A model generated the notes under the pieces. The model ran no database searches and was not told where the DNA came from. It was given only the letters and a program-made list of their open reading frames with translations. Below, piece after piece: positions 26,914 to 36,103 of a stretch of 64,000 bases of DNA. The position numbers and the translations under genes are program-made. Position 1 is the stretch's first letter. Each line of letters starts with the position of its first letter. The DNA is from an uncultured Clostridia bacterium (GTDB lineage Bacteria; Bacillota; Clostridia; Peptostreptococcales; Anaerovoracaceae): contig CAKQXD010000002.1 of assembly GCA_934281605.1 (NCBI GenBank), positions 124,001-188,000 of the forward strand. The letters are read 5' to 3'.

Positions 26914-29208
26914 TTATCGCACGATCAGCAGCTTGGTGCCCTCCGGCAGGGGAGCATCGGCGTCGATCTGATTGAGCTGCACCAGAGCGTCGGCATCGCA
27001 CTGGTAGCGCTTGGCGATGTCCCAAAGGCTGTCTCCGGAGATGGTGATGTAGATGGCCATAGCTGGCTGCTGCGGTGTTTCTTCGGATGCGGTAAAGTTC
27101 TCAAGGCTTGCAAAATCACGGGTTCCGCTGATCCAGACCTCGATGGTGGCGCTCACGTTGATTTCGATCTGTCTGCTGTTGATGGCGTCGATCCAGAAGT
27201 CTTTGATAGCGGAGCACGCGAACAGGTCGGCGGTCTGCAGAGCAGATGTGTCCGCGGAAGTGTCCAGTGCTCCCCGCAGTGGAACCTCCGATTCGATGAC
27301 GAAAGCCCGCCTGTTTTCATCCAAAGCCAGGATCCTGACAGGGACCGAACCTTCGATGATGATTCGACCGTGCTCCCGGCGCGCCGAGACCTCGCCCGGC
27401 AGGATGCTTCCGCAAAGCAGCTTGTCAGGATGCTGTTCCTGCTCCGTCAGGCTCACCACTTCCCGCGCTGAAATTTCCCCGGAAAGGACGTCGTTCAGAC
27501 AGGAAAGCGGTACTTCCTTTCGCTCGAATCCAATGGATTTTTCTTTGTGATAAGCGTCGGAAACCACGGGGATCTGTTTGTTTCCATACCCGTGGATCTG
27601 GATCCGTACCTGCCCCTCCAGCCGGAACGTATCCTGATTTTCAATGGCCAGCTTCAGCCCGTCATCGCCGAAATCCACCTTGATGAAATTGCTGTCCAGA
27701 GGACTTTGCAGAGGGATGAACTGGGTAAATTCCGTCTTTTCGCTCCGGCTGCAAAGCCGGCTTTCCCCCTCATCGTCCTCGCCCAGATACAGGATCTGGG
27801 TCTGCAGCATCCCGTTGATGATCAGTTTACCCGACGTGACCTGCCGGTGGGTTTCCGTGATGGCAAAGCTTTCTTTTAAAATCCGCGCCGGTCTCGGCTG
27901 GCCTTCCTCCACGGCGATTTCCTGTTCCACGTCGGCAAATTCCTCGGTTTCAAATACCAGATCTGCAGCGCTCATGGAGTCCTGCCTGAGGATCAGATCC
28001 GGGTCAGCCGCATCCCGGAGTACGTGGAGCTCCGCTTTCCGGATCTCGGTGATGGTGATGCAAAGTGTCCCGCGTACCTGGAATTTTCGTTCGTTGAGGC
28101 GGGTCGTCTCGGTTTCTTTCAGGCGAACGGTCGCATTGTAGCTGCAGTGTTCGGACTGGGATGAGGCGGTATGATCCGGCGCCCCTGAGCTGATCTGGGA
28201 TCTGGAATTTCCCTGGGATCCCGTGTTTTTTCGTGTACCCGACGATCCCCAGCAGGCGTCGGTCTGAAAGGCGATGGTGGAGCGGACTACATCCACCGGG
28301 CTTTCGTCCGCTCCATCTGGGCGGTACACCGTGAACAGCAGAATTTCCCCAGAGTAGGTATCGCCGCTGCTGTAATGGGTCTTGCCTGGCTGGGAGGCTG
28401 TGGCGCGTCCCTCCGAAAACAGGATCTGTCCCATGTCCGGCATGGTGTCAGGAACCAGCAGAGTTTCTTCAAAGGGGAGTATGTAGTTCCAGGTCCGCTG
28501 CCGGTTTCGCAGGCGAATGGTGTCGTAGTGGAGCTCGGCGTCCAGTGGAGCGCCTTCCGGCGAGGTATCATTCCGTGGTGCAGTGACCGCAGAAATAACA
28601 TCTGATCTGCCGGTGTCCGGTGATGTGGCGGTCGGAGGCGCATTGGTTGTCGGCGTCACCGGAGTGCTGTTTGTGATCCCCGGAGAAGCCTTTGCAGGCT
28701 CCGGATCGTTGGCACTGGCTGCCGGTTCCCCGTTGTTTGAACTGTCAGTCAAAGATGCCGTTGGGCCTCCGTTGCCAGAGGGCGATGCTGGAGCGTCGGT
28801 GTTGCCGGCTGTTGATTCCATTGAGCTGGAGACGGTTGACTGGCTCATTGCCGGAGCCGCGAGACGTGCCGCTTCCTCCAGCGAGATTTCCTCGTATCCT
28901 CCGTACGGGTCGGTGATCGGGTTGGGAGCTTGCGGGGAGCTCTGCGGATGCGGGCTTTGCAGGAATTCCGGATCCGCGGCCTGCATTGGCGGAGCCACTG
29001 GAACTGCTGGAGACTGTGGAGCGGTAGACTGCCGCGGAACTGCCGCCGGAGTCTTTGCAGAAGATATCGGGTCTGGCATATCGGGACTCCCTGACGTCGG
29101 CATGGCAGGATTTCCGGGAATCGGCGGCTGTGTTTCTATACTTTTGCTGCTGGCGGGCGCGAGGGCCTGCTTCCCGGTCGGCAGCGTATCATAAGGCGAT
29201 GTTGTCAT
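26914..29208 (-). CDS. SipL-like spore coat assembly protein (DUF3794/SPOCS repeats and LysM)
   Basis: In Clostridioides difficile, SipL links the SpoIVA basement layer to coat assembly. This 764-residue protein starts behind GAAGGAGG. It has a long, low-complexity Pro/Ala/Ser/Thr region (about 1-230), unusually long for the family. SPOCS-type domains follow (LVPDTMPDMGQILFSEG, a middle EIAVEEGQPRPARILKE region, and EVPLSCLNDVLSGEISA). The C-terminus is a LysM domain (YITISGDSLWDIAKRYQC ... NQIDADAPLPEGTKLLI). The spoIIR neighbour supports a sporulation role. Whether it is the true SipL orthologue or a related SPOCS-LysM protein is not certain. Confidence 0.8.
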   Translation of the reverse strand: MTTSPYDTLPTGKQALAPASSKSIETQPPIPGNPAMPTSGSPDMPDPISSAKTPAAVPRQSTAPQSPAVPVAPPMQAADPEFLQSPHPQSSPQAPNPITDPYGGYEEISLEEAARLAAPAMSQSTVSSSMESTAGNTDAPASPSGNGGPTASLTDSSNNGEPAASANDPEPAKASPGITNSTPVTPTTNAPPTATSPDTGRSDVISAVTAPRNDTSPEGAPLDAELHYDTIRLRNRQRTWNYILPFEETLLVPDTMPDMGQILFSEGRATASQPGKTHYSSGDTYSGEILLFTVYRPDGADESPVDVVRSTIAFQTDACWGSSGTRKNTGSQGNSRSQISSGAPDHTASSQSEHCSYNATVRLKETETTRLNERKFQVRGTLCITITEIRKAELHVLRDAADPDLILRQDSMSAADLVFETEEFADVEQEIAVEEGQPRPARILKESFAITETHRQVTSGKLIINGMLQTQILYLGEDDEGESRLCSRSEKTEFTQFIPLQSPLDSNFIKVDFGDDGLKLAIENQDTFRLEGQVRIQIHGYGNKQIPVVSDAYHKEKSIGFERKEVPLSCLNDVLSGEISAREVVSLTEQEQHPDKLLCGSILPGEVSARREHGRIIIEGSVPVRILALDENRRAFVIESEVPLRGALDTSADTSALQTADLFACSAIKDFWIDAINSRQIEINVSATIEVWISGTRDFASLENFTASEETPQQPAMAIYITISGDSLWDIAKRYQCDADALVQLNQIDADAPLPEGTKLLIVR

Positions 29209-29483
29209 ATTCGTAACCTCCTTCGTTGGTGCGGGAACTATCTTACCTGTTCAAACATATGAAGGGGGTCGGGCGATTATGCAGACGGGCCGCGGATTGC
29301 GAAACCTGTTTGTACGGCGCAGTGGATTTCGTCGAAGGTTTGGGAGATGGGTGGCGGAATTTGCAAAATCTTCGTTTTACAAAACTTTTCAAGCAAATCG
29401 AGAATCTGCAAAGATTCCGCCCGAGCTGAATTTTGCAAATCAGACTGCGCTTTAAAGGCCGAGGTTCCTGCAATTCCCCCAAA

Positions 29484-29532
29484 ATAAAAAAGGCCCGACA
29501 GCGAATTCCTGTTTCGGAATCCTCTGGGGACC
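29484..29532 (-). terminator. Intrinsic terminator of the GntR regulator gene
   Basis: On the minus strand, GGTCCCCAGAGGATTCC, a GAAACA loop and GGAATTC...GGGCC form an imperfect stem followed by TTTTTTATTTT. Confidence 0.65.
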
Positions 29533-29551
29533 TTCTCTTCTTAAAACTTTT

Positions 29552-30208
29552 TTACACGCCTTCCCGGATGATCAGATCCTTCAGGCGGTCGATGTGTACG
29601 TCAGCTGCCTGACGGGCCGCCTCCGCATCGCCGTTTTCAATAGCTTCCAGGATCACCTGGTGTTCCTCCGGCATGTTTTCCGCCCGACGGAAATTATCGT
29701 AATAAATATAACGGAAACGCAGCACCAGCTCCTGCAGCTGTTCGATCATCTGCACCAGGATCTTGTTGTTGCAGGATTCCACGATGATGCGGTGGAACCG
29801 GGTGTCGTAGGTGATCATATCCTGCATGTTGCCCTCGGAGACCGCTTCGTTATATTTTTTTGATACGTCTTCCAGCTCGCGCATCTGCTCCGGCTTCATG
29901 CGGGATGCTGCAAAGAACGCAGCCAGCCCCTCCATGTTCTGGCGTACTTCCAGGATCTCCACCATGTCGTCAGTCGAGATCTGCGAAGCGTAAGCGCCGC
30001 GGCGAGGCTCAATGGTCACGAGTCCTTCCTTCTCCAGCTTCCGGATCGCTTCCCGGATCGGAGTCCGGCTCACGCCCATCTCCTCGGCAAGCTCTACTTC
30101 CATCATACGCGTGCCCGGGACGATCGTCCCTGTAAGTATCTGCATTTTTAGCTCTTCATAGACCATTTCACGCAGGGGTCTATGATTCTGGATGTCGAAA
30201 TTTAACAT
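29552..30208 (-). CDS. GntR-family transcriptional regulator (FadR/FCD type)
   Basis: This 218-residue regulator has an N-terminal winged helix (LREMVYEELKMQILTGTIVPG, then LAEEMGVSRTPIREAIRKLE, EGLVTIEPRRGAYAS). An all-helical FCD ligand domain follows, with DTRFHRIIVESCNNK and a late HQVILEAIENGD; the Asp and His residues there often bind a metal. The start ATG is placed at 30208, behind GAGAGGG. It is transcribed with ispE upstream, 34 bp apart. Its ligand and operator are unknown. Confidence 0.9.
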   Translation of the reverse strand: MLNFDIQNHRPLREMVYEELKMQILTGTIVPGTRMMEVELAEEMGVSRTPIREAIRKLEKEGLVTIEPRRGAYASQISTDDMVEILEVRQNMEGLAAFFAASRMKPEQMRELEDVSKKYNEAVSEGNMQDMITYDTRFHRIIVESCNNKILVQMIEQLQELVLRFRYIYYDNFRRAENMPEEHQVILEAIENGDAEAARQAADVHIDRLKDLIIREGV

Positions 30209-30242
30209 GTTTTCCCTCTCTTGTTGCATCGCGATGCCGGTT

Positions 30243-31190
30243 CTATGCCGTCGTTTCTGCCACGAAACTTTCCGGGTTATGAGGGCGCATGGCCTCGCAG
30301 ATCCGCTGTGCATCGCTCGCCTTTTCGCACAGACAGAACACGGTCGGTCCACTGCCGCTCATCATGACGCAGTCCGGGATTTCGGCGGACTGGCATAAAT
30401 CGGACATCATGTTCTTTGTATACACAATGATAGGATAACGCTTTAACGTAAAATTTTCAAGTACATTGACCATTTTTTCTTCTAGCACTTTGTAATTATT
30501 TTCGCAAATCGCGGCTCGAACGGCTGCCTGATCCGGGTGCTCCGGGATGCCCTCCTTGTCGATGCCCTGATAGACCTCCGCGGTGGACACGCCGATGGCG
30601 GGCTTGGACAGGACTACATAGGATCTCAGCCCGGTGAGAGGTTCCAGGTCGGTGCCGGTTCCCGTGGCCAGCGCACAGTGACACGCGTCCGGATCGTCCT
30701 TAAATGTTTCCTGCAAAGACTCCTCCGCGGCTGCCTGCCCCATAATGCAGAACGGCACGTCGGACCCCAGCTTCGCGCCGATTTCGCAAAGTTCTTTCAC
30801 CGAAAGTCCCAGTCCCCAGAGCTGATTGATCCCGTGGAGAACTGCGGCGCAGTTGCTGCTTCCCCCGGCCAGCCCCGCCGCCATGGGAATCCTCTTCTGG
30901 ATGTCGATGGAGAGGACGCCGCCCGCCGGCCCGCCGAATCCAGCGATCATCGCCTCCGCCGCCTTCCACGCCAGGTTGCTGGCATCGGCGGGTAGATCCG
31001 GGCGGCTCACCTCCAGCCGGATCCCGATTCCTTCGGAACCCGGATCCGGCTCCCAGCCAACTGCGATGGTATCGCAGAGGGAAATCTGCTGCATGATCAT
31101 TTTCACATCGTGATATCCATTGGGACGTCTCCCCGTCACATCCAGGGTCAGATTGATTTTCGCATATGCGTGCAACTGAATTTTTTTCAT
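30243..31190 (-). CDS. ispE: 4-diphosphocytidyl-2-C-methyl-D-erythritol kinase
   Basis: IspE phosphorylates CDP-methylerythritol in the MEP route to isoprenoids. The GHMP-kinase features are clear: AYAKINLTLDVTGRRPNGYHD at the N-terminus, KRIPMAAGLAGGSSNCAAVL (the ATP-binding Gly/Ser loop), and a C-terminal MMSGSGPTVFCLC. At 315 residues it is a little longer than usual. The start follows AAGGAGAAACCAG. The GntR gene follows on the same strand. Confidence 0.95.
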   Translation of the reverse strand: MKKIQLHAYAKINLTLDVTGRRPNGYHDVKMIMQQISLCDTIAVGWEPDPGSEGIGIRLEVSRPDLPADASNLAWKAAEAMIAGFGGPAGGVLSIDIQKRIPMAAGLAGGSSNCAAVLHGINQLWGLGLSVKELCEIGAKLGSDVPFCIMGQAAAEESLQETFKDDPDACHCALATGTGTDLEPLTGLRSYVVLSKPAIGVSTAEVYQGIDKEGIPEHPDQAAVRAAICENNYKVLEEKMVNVLENFTLKRYPIIVYTKNMMSDLCQSAEIPDCVMMSGSGPTVFCLCEKASDAQRICEAMRPHNPESFVAETTA

Positions 31191-31267
31191 CTGGTTTCTC
31201 CTTATCGCTGTAATCTCGGCTCTGTCTTACACTCCGGGGTCTTTGCAGCACTTATCTCTTCTCTACG

Positions 31268-31295
31268 AAAAAGGGGCAAGCCACTGGCTTACCCC
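31268..31295 (-). terminator. Intrinsic terminator after the Ig-like protein gene
   Basis: GGGGTAAGCC, AGT and GGCTTGCCCC (minus strand) form a near-perfect 10-bp stem followed by TTTTT. Confidence 0.85.
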
Positions 31296-31305
31296 CGCAT
31301 CTCAT

Positions 31306-32220
31306 TTATTTTTTCTTTTTGTTCTTGGCGTTTTTCTGCTTGCCGGTCTGGTTCTTCGGGTTCGTATTGCCCTTCTTGTTGTTATTGCCGGAAGGCTTTG
31401 CAGTCTTCTTGACATCTACCTTGTAGGTGCTGCCTGCAGCAGAAATCGGTCTTGCCTTGGAAACTCTCTTGTTGTTTTCTTTGCGAAGCTTCGCCTCGAC
31501 CTCTTCCTGGAGTTTCTTTTCTTCCGCCTTGCGCTTTGCATCGGCCTCAGCCTGTTTTGCCTTGCGCTTCTTGTCCTTCTCGACGATCTCTTCTACGGAT
31601 TTACCCGTTCTCTTGGCTTCCTTGTATGGATTTACGGTTTCGGATTTACCCTTTTCTTCGTTTTCTTTTTCCATGGCCTTCTTAGCGCTGCGGCTGCTGA
31701 AGAATACCATGCCGACGATCATCACGCCCATCATGAGCATGTAGATTCTCGTGGAACCTTTCTGGTCCAGCGTTTTGAAGTGAAGCTTCTGGCTGACGCC
31801 CATCTTCGTGCCGTCCGTAGACTGCAGATCCTTGCCGATGGTCAGATCGTATTCGGTGTTGCCCTCGATCTGGATGTCCTTCTTCACCGTGTCGGAAACG
31901 ACCATTACCAGACCTTCTTCCTTGTGGCTGTAATATACTTTGATTGGAATTTTCTTGCCCTTTTTGTCCGTCAGCTTGAACTGCTTGGCGTTGGCCTCGC
32001 GAGTAGCCTTGTCTTTCGGGAGCATCTTGGTGTCAAAGTAGATCTTCACACTCAGGTTTTCTACGGAAACGTTCTTGGCGTTGTCCTTCGGAGTGGTCTT
32101 TTCTATTTTGAAGTTTGCGCCGTCCTGCGCGCCGGACGCGTCCTTTGCCGCGAAACAGGATGGTGCTAAAATGGATACTGCCATGATCATAAGGCAAACC
32201 AGTGCACTGATTCTTTTCAT
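31306..32220 (-). CDS. Exported Ig-like (Big_5-type) protein with membrane anchor
   Basis: A signal peptide (MKRISALVCLMIMAVSILAPSC) is followed by an Ig-like domain of the Big_5 kind: TTPKDNAKNVSVENLSVKIY, the FDTKM motif, and EYDLTIGKDLQSTDG. A membrane segment (IYMLMMGVMIVGMVFF) comes near residue 180. The last 120 residues are a very basic, Lys/Ala/Glu coiled-coil-like tail. The Ig domain would lie outside and the basic tail in the cytoplasm, where it could contact nucleic acid or membrane. Its start overlaps the tadA stop by four bases. Confidence 0.75.
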   Translation of the reverse strand: MKRISALVCLMIMAVSILAPSCFAAKDASGAQDGANFKIEKTTPKDNAKNVSVENLSVKIYFDTKMLPKDKATREANAKQFKLTDKKGKKIPIKVYYSHKEEGLVMVVSDTVKKDIQIEGNTEYDLTIGKDLQSTDGTKMGVSQKLHFKTLDQKGSTRIYMLMMGVMIVGMVFFSSRSAKKAMEKENEEKGKSETVNPYKEAKRTGKSVEEIVEKDKKRKAKQAEADAKRKAEEKKLQEEVEAKLRKENNKRVSKARPISAAGSTYKVDVKKTAKPSGNNNKKGNTNPKNQTGKQKNAKNKKKK

Positions 32221-32684
32221 TGATGTTTTTCCTCCGCCTTGTTTTTTCTTAATTGTTTAAAAAAGTCCTTCATGATGCCGCTGCATTCAGCCTGCATCAG
32301 TCCGGTTTCTATTTCTACGAAATGATTCAGCTTCTTTTCCTGAGGGATGTTGAACACCGATCCGCATGCGCCCGCCTTGGGGTCCATGGAGCCTATGTAA
32401 AGCTTTTCGATACGCGCCCACACGATGGCTCCCGCGCACATGCTGCACGGTTCGATGGTCACGTACATGCTGCAGCCGGGAAGCTTCCAGCCTCCAAGCC
32501 GTTTGGCAGCCTGCCGGATCGCCACGATCTCCGCGTGTGCAGTCGGATCGCATCCGGTTTCCGTTTCGTTATGACCTCTGCCGATGATCTCGCCGTCTTT
32601 GACGATGACGGCGCCGATGGGGATTTCCCCCATGGCAGCGGCTTTTTTCGCCTCTTCAAGAGCTTCTTCCATATACTTTTTCAT
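32217..32684 (-). CDS. tadA: tRNA-specific adenosine deaminase
   Basis: TadA converts A34 to inosine in tRNA-Arg(ACG). The zinc and catalytic motifs are complete: HAEIVAIRQAA (His and the proton-shuttling Glu) and PCSMCAGAIVWARI. At 155 residues it has the usual length. It overlaps the downstream Ig-like gene by ATGA, so the two are co-translated, an unusual partnership. Confidence 0.95.
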   Translation of the reverse strand: MKKYMEEALEEAKKAAAMGEIPIGAVIVKDGEIIGRGHNETETGCDPTAHAEIVAIRQAAKRLGGWKLPGCSMYVTIEPCSMCAGAIVWARIEKLYIGSMDPKAGACGSVFNIPQEKKLNHFVEIETGLMQAECSGIMKDFFKQLRKNKAEEKHQ

Positions 32685-32786
32685 ATACTTTACAATAGTA
32701 TCACATTTTCACGAGGCAGGCAAGATGTTGTTGCGCGGAGTTTTCGTTTGCATGGGAGCAGCCCCGCCAAAGTTCCGCATTATCTA

Positions 32787-34046
32787 TTAGTCACCGGTCA
32801 CGATCCGGGACGGCGCGCCGAACTCGCTGCGGCATTCCTTTAAAAGTCCGGCAAAATACTTATTATACACGGCGCAGCCGATAGGCTTTCCGCGCATTTC
32901 CAGCTCACTGCAAAGATTACACGTCAGACACCACTGCACGTCCGAGGCTTGTCCGCTCTGGACTTTGCGAGGCAGATACGGATCGGCCAGCGCCTGGCGT
33001 CCCAGTCCCACCATATCCATGACTCCGTTCTGCAAAGCATCCTCCGCGACATGAATCAAAGACGTTTGCTCCGGCTGTACGCCCCGCAGCTGATTGCGCG
33101 TGCCGTTGCCCAGCACCGACATGCCGGCTCCGATGATGACGGTCTGCGGCTGTACCGCTTCTTTCATGGTTTTTGCCATGGTCAGGTGCTGATACACATT
33201 AGTAGAGCAGGATGGAGCTGGGGACATATTCTCCCAGTAAACGGAAGCATTGCCGATGGTTTCGCCGAAGTAGCTGCATCCCCGGGCTTCCAGCCCCTGC
33301 AGCAGTGCAATGGATTCCGAGAGGTCGTAGCAAAAGCTGTCAGCACTGGTATGTCCCTGCCCGCCAGGCATTTCTTCGTACATGCTCACCCGTGCACCGA
33401 TGAGAAATTTTGGATCGGGAACAGCGCGGCGGATCCGTTCGCAGGTTTCAAAGGCGAAACGGCTCCGGTTCTCCCAGGACCCGCCGTATTTCCAGTCTCG
33501 GTCGTTATAGGGGCGCAGCAGCTGACTGCCCAGATAACCGTGACAGAATTTCAGGTCGATTCCGTCCACACCGATGCGGTAGAGAAACTTGGCTGTTTCT
33601 ACCTGCCGATGGATATAGTCGTCAATGTACCACGCATCGATGAGATCCCCGCCAAAAGGCGGCAAAGGCTTGACCGTGATTCTTCTGGAAAATTCCTTCC
33701 CGGCCGTTTCCCCTGCATGATGATACTGGAAAATCAGGAGGGTATCCGGGTGCTTTGCCTTAAAAGCGGCGATGAATTTTTCCCATTCCTCACGGCTTTC
33801 TTTTTTATACACGTCAAGCAGCAGCTGCCGGTCGCGGGATCTGGTCTCGTGCTGCAGCGTTACAGCCTCCAGAAAAACCAGCCCTGCGTCGCCCTCTGCG
33901 TAGCGGTCGTACCGCATCTGCATATCCTGTGAAAGATGACCGCCTTCCGCGGCGTCTGCACATTCCATGGGAAGCACAGCAAATCTGTTTTTACTCGTTA
34001 GTCCGCCGATCTGCAGCGGGCTCCATAATATATTGTTCTCTGTCAC
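32787..34046 (-). CDS. Old-yellow-enzyme family NADH:flavin oxidoreductase
   Basis: This 419-residue protein is an FMN-binding TIM barrel: LWSPLQIGGLTSKNRFAVLP at the start, QYHHAGET, GVDGIDLKFCHGYLGSQLL and NDRDWKYGGSWENRSRF in the middle, and GLGRQALADPYLPRK near the end. A C-terminal Cys cluster (CLTCNLC, then a further Cys) could hold an iron-sulfur cluster as in 2,4-dienoyl-CoA reductase relatives. The second, FAD/NAD-binding half of those enzymes is absent. The substrate is unknown. Confidence 0.85.
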   Translation of the reverse strand: MTENNILWSPLQIGGLTSKNRFAVLPMECADAAEGGHLSQDMQMRYDRYAEGDAGLVFLEAVTLQHETRSRDRQLLLDVYKKESREEWEKFIAAFKAKHPDTLLIFQYHHAGETAGKEFSRRITVKPLPPFGGDLIDAWYIDDYIHRQVETAKFLYRIGVDGIDLKFCHGYLGSQLLRPYNDRDWKYGGSWENRSRFAFETCERIRRAVPDPKFLIGARVSMYEEMPGGQGHTSADSFCYDLSESIALLQGLEARGCSYFGETIGNASVYWENMSPAPSCSTNVYQHLTMAKTMKEAVQPQTVIIGAGMSVLGNGTRNQLRGVQPEQTSLIHVAEDALQNGVMDMVGLGRQALADPYLPRKVQSGQASDVQWCLTCNLCSELEMRGKPIGCAVYNKYFAGLLKECRSEFGAPSRIVTGD

Positions 34047-34204
34047 AAATAGTCCTGCTTTCTGTTCTGTATTCTAGGTTTTCATTATAGCACAGATGAG
34101 GCGTAATATTCCATTCCACTTTTTGCTGCAAAGTCCCCGGCTGAAATCATAGTTTTTTTGGAAAAAGGTCTGCGGCGCGTCCGGGTTCTGGAAAAATCCG
34201 CTGC

Positions 34205-34225
34205 AAAAATCATAAAATCGTGTCG
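34205..34225 (+). repeat. Dispersed AATCATAAAATCGTGTCG motif, copy 2
   Basis: This copy lies in the 306-bp gap between genes at 34047-34353. It matches 25958-25978 and, on the other strand, 43423-43443. The rest of the gap holds a GGCTGAAAT half-arm near 34139 and the tandem repeat that follows. Confidence 0.5.
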
Positions 34226-34248
34226 GCGCCTCGGCTCGCAAACATGCC

Positions 34249-34332
34249 GCCGGCACCCCGGAATCCCTTGAGCTGCCCCACCGTGCCGGCACCCCGGAAC
34301 CCCTTGAGCCGCCCCACCGTGCCGGCACCCAC
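34249..34332. repeat. 36-bp tandem repeat, about 2.3 copies
   Basis: Units start with GCCGGCACCC at 34249, 34285 and 34321; the first two 36-bp units differ at two bases and the third is cut short. The repeat is very GC-rich and lies between genes. The reverse strand could read GVPARWG repeats, but nothing supports translation. Confidence 0.75.
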
Positions 34333-34353
34333 ACCCCGGGATCGCCCGACCGC

Positions 34354-35310
34354 CTACCCCTTATACGGAAACTCCTCGATCTTCCCGGACCGGCGGCTGA
34401 TGGAAGCGATCCAGTAGCCGTAGGTCTGTTCCCGGCGCTGCTGCAAAGGCATGGAAGTATCCTGCTGGATCTGCTCCATGCCCAGGATGGGCTGCCAGAA
34501 GGCGAAGCCGGATTTGCCGCCGTCCGGCTGCTCGGCAGGCAGAAAGCGCCCCGGGACTGCCAGAAAATAATGAGTATCGTTCCAGCCCCAGAGAAAATGT
34601 CCGTAGGCTTTGACTGGCGCTTCCGCTCCCGGCGATAAGATCGGAAAATCCGCCCAGCTCAAAACCTTTTTCCAGTGGGCAGATGTGGCGTCGCGGGCAA
34701 ATGGCCGAATATCGGCAAGCTGTCGCTGCTTTCTGGCGATGGCGATGCAGCGATCCAGCACGAAGTCATTGTAAAACGGACTGTAATCCTTCGGGGTGGC
34801 AGTCCGGGGTGATGCGGCAGGACGCTGGATCTGAAACTTTCCCTGCAGGACGGGATGAAGGGGTTCGTGGCTGTCGATCGTAGAGGCAGCCGCCACGACG
34901 ACTGTATCGAAATCCCAGAGACAGCTTCCACGACCATCCAGGTTCCCCGGATCGATCGTAAAGCTGCCCTCCATTCGCCCTCCGGTAGTCTGGTGTTCAT
35001 TGCTCGTTACCGGACGGGACTTCTGGTCTCCTGCAGCCGGGACTCTCCCGCCGCCCGCAGCCGGCTCGGACAGACTTCCCAGCAGATGATACATGGTCCG
35101 TTCCCGCCGGACGCCTGCGAAGAGCAGCTTATACACGTATCCCCCTTCAGGAAAAAATTTTATATTTTCCACGATGACCGTCACCAGACCCCGGTCGGCA
35201 TTATTCTCCAGCCGGACAAACCCGCGCATGGGCCGCAGAGGATCCAGGGCGTACTTCCGGTTGACCTCCTGCAGCAGAATCGGGCTTTTCCTCGTTTTTG
35301 AAAAATCCAT
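34354..35310 (-). CDS. Uncharacterised protein (318 aa)
   Basis: I recognise no named family. The first ~165 residues are strand-rich (GFVRLENNADRGLVTVIVEN, YVYKLLFAGV, then SFTIDPGNLDGRG), a layout I have seen in conserved clostridial hypothetical proteins. The second part is Trp/Pro/Phe-rich, with FLWGWNDTHYFLAVPGRF, GFAFWQPILGM and YGYWIASIS. There is no signal peptide or clear membrane segment. The start ATG follows GGAGGGAGTC. It stands alone, divergent from the CvpA-like gene. Confidence 0.6.
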   Translation of the reverse strand: MDFSKTRKSPILLQEVNRKYALDPLRPMRGFVRLENNADRGLVTVIVENIKFFPEGGYVYKLLFAGVRRERTMYHLLGSLSEPAAGGGRVPAAGDQKSRPVTSNEHQTTGGRMEGSFTIDPGNLDGRGSCLWDFDTVVVAAASTIDSHEPLHPVLQGKFQIQRPAASPRTATPKDYSPFYNDFVLDRCIAIARKQRQLADIRPFARDATSAHWKKVLSWADFPILSPGAEAPVKAYGHFLWGWNDTHYFLAVPGRFLPAEQPDGGKSGFAFWQPILGMEQIQQDTSMPLQQRREQTYGYWIASISRRSGKIEEFPYKG

Positions 35311-35448
35311 GACTCCCTCCTTGTGAAATTCGGTAATTTTTAGTAATATATGTAGAACAGACAGCGGCTATGCCCGTTTCCGGCTCCCACGAAGGGACTT
35401 TGCAGAAGAAAACGGGAGCATGCTCCGCTGGGTCAAAAGGGAGGCTTT

Positions 35449-36087
35449 ATGGTTTTAGACATTATTCTGGTGGCGATCCTGGTGTTTTCGGCGGCCAAGG
35501 GGCTGGCGAGGGGGTTCGTATACACCTGCTTACATACTTTGGGCTGGGTGGCAGCCATGGTTCTGGCGTGGTTTGCGGCCAAGCCTCTGGCCAACATCTT
35601 AGAGGACGGATCGCTGGGGACGAGCATCTACGACAGTCTGTCGGAAAAGTTTGCCATTTCCACCGCAGCGCTGGACAACTCCGTGGCCGGGATGCCGGAT
35701 ATCATCAGCGGCGGGATCTCGGCGGGAGCGGGGGAAGCGTCCGACTTCTTCGTTCAGCTCCTCACCACCACCATCATTACGGTCATCAGCTTCCTCATCA
35801 TCACGGTGGGCTGCGCGATCCTTTTGCGGATCCTGGTGCATCCGGCCTGCAGACGGCAGCGGCACGGACTGCTCAACACCTCCGACCGGGTGCTGGGACT
35901 CCTCACCGGACTGGTGGGAGGCGTGCTGGTGGTATTCCTGTTCCTGGCGATGCTGATGGTTGTAGTCAACTGCGGCGGCGAAGGCCTGGCGGGCTCCATC
36001 GTGGGCAGCCTGGACAGCTCCTTTATCGCGGGGACGCTGTACGACAGCAATCTGCTGCTGGTGGTGACCGGGGGATTTTTCTCGTAA
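35449..36087 (+). CDS. CvpA-like membrane protein
   Basis: This 212-residue protein has four hydrophobic segments and the CvpA N-terminal pattern (LDIILVAILVFSAAKGLARGF, then a LGWVAAMVLAWFAAKPLA segment). A later membrane pair (TTTIITVISFLIITVGCAILL and LVGGVLVVFLFLAMLMVVV) is followed by a short tail. CvpA proteins are small inner-membrane proteins of broad, poorly defined role. The start follows AAGGGAGG. The next gene begins 17 bp on. Confidence 0.75.
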   Translation: MVLDIILVAILVFSAAKGLARGFVYTCLHTLGWVAAMVLAWFAAKPLANILEDGSLGTSIYDSLSEKFAISTAALDNSVAGMPDIISGGISAGAGEASDFFVQLLTTTIITVISFLIITVGCAILLRILVHPACRRQRHGLLNTSDRVLGLLTGLVGGVLVVFLFLAMLMVVVNCGGEGLAGSIVGSLDSSFIAGTLYDSNLLLVVTGGFFS

Positions 36088-36103
36088 AAACAGGAGGACG
36101 GCG

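Noticed and set aside
34074..34334. Minus-strand frame with GVPARWG repeats
   Set aside because: It only reads through the 36-bp tandem repeat; no ribosome binding site and no family.
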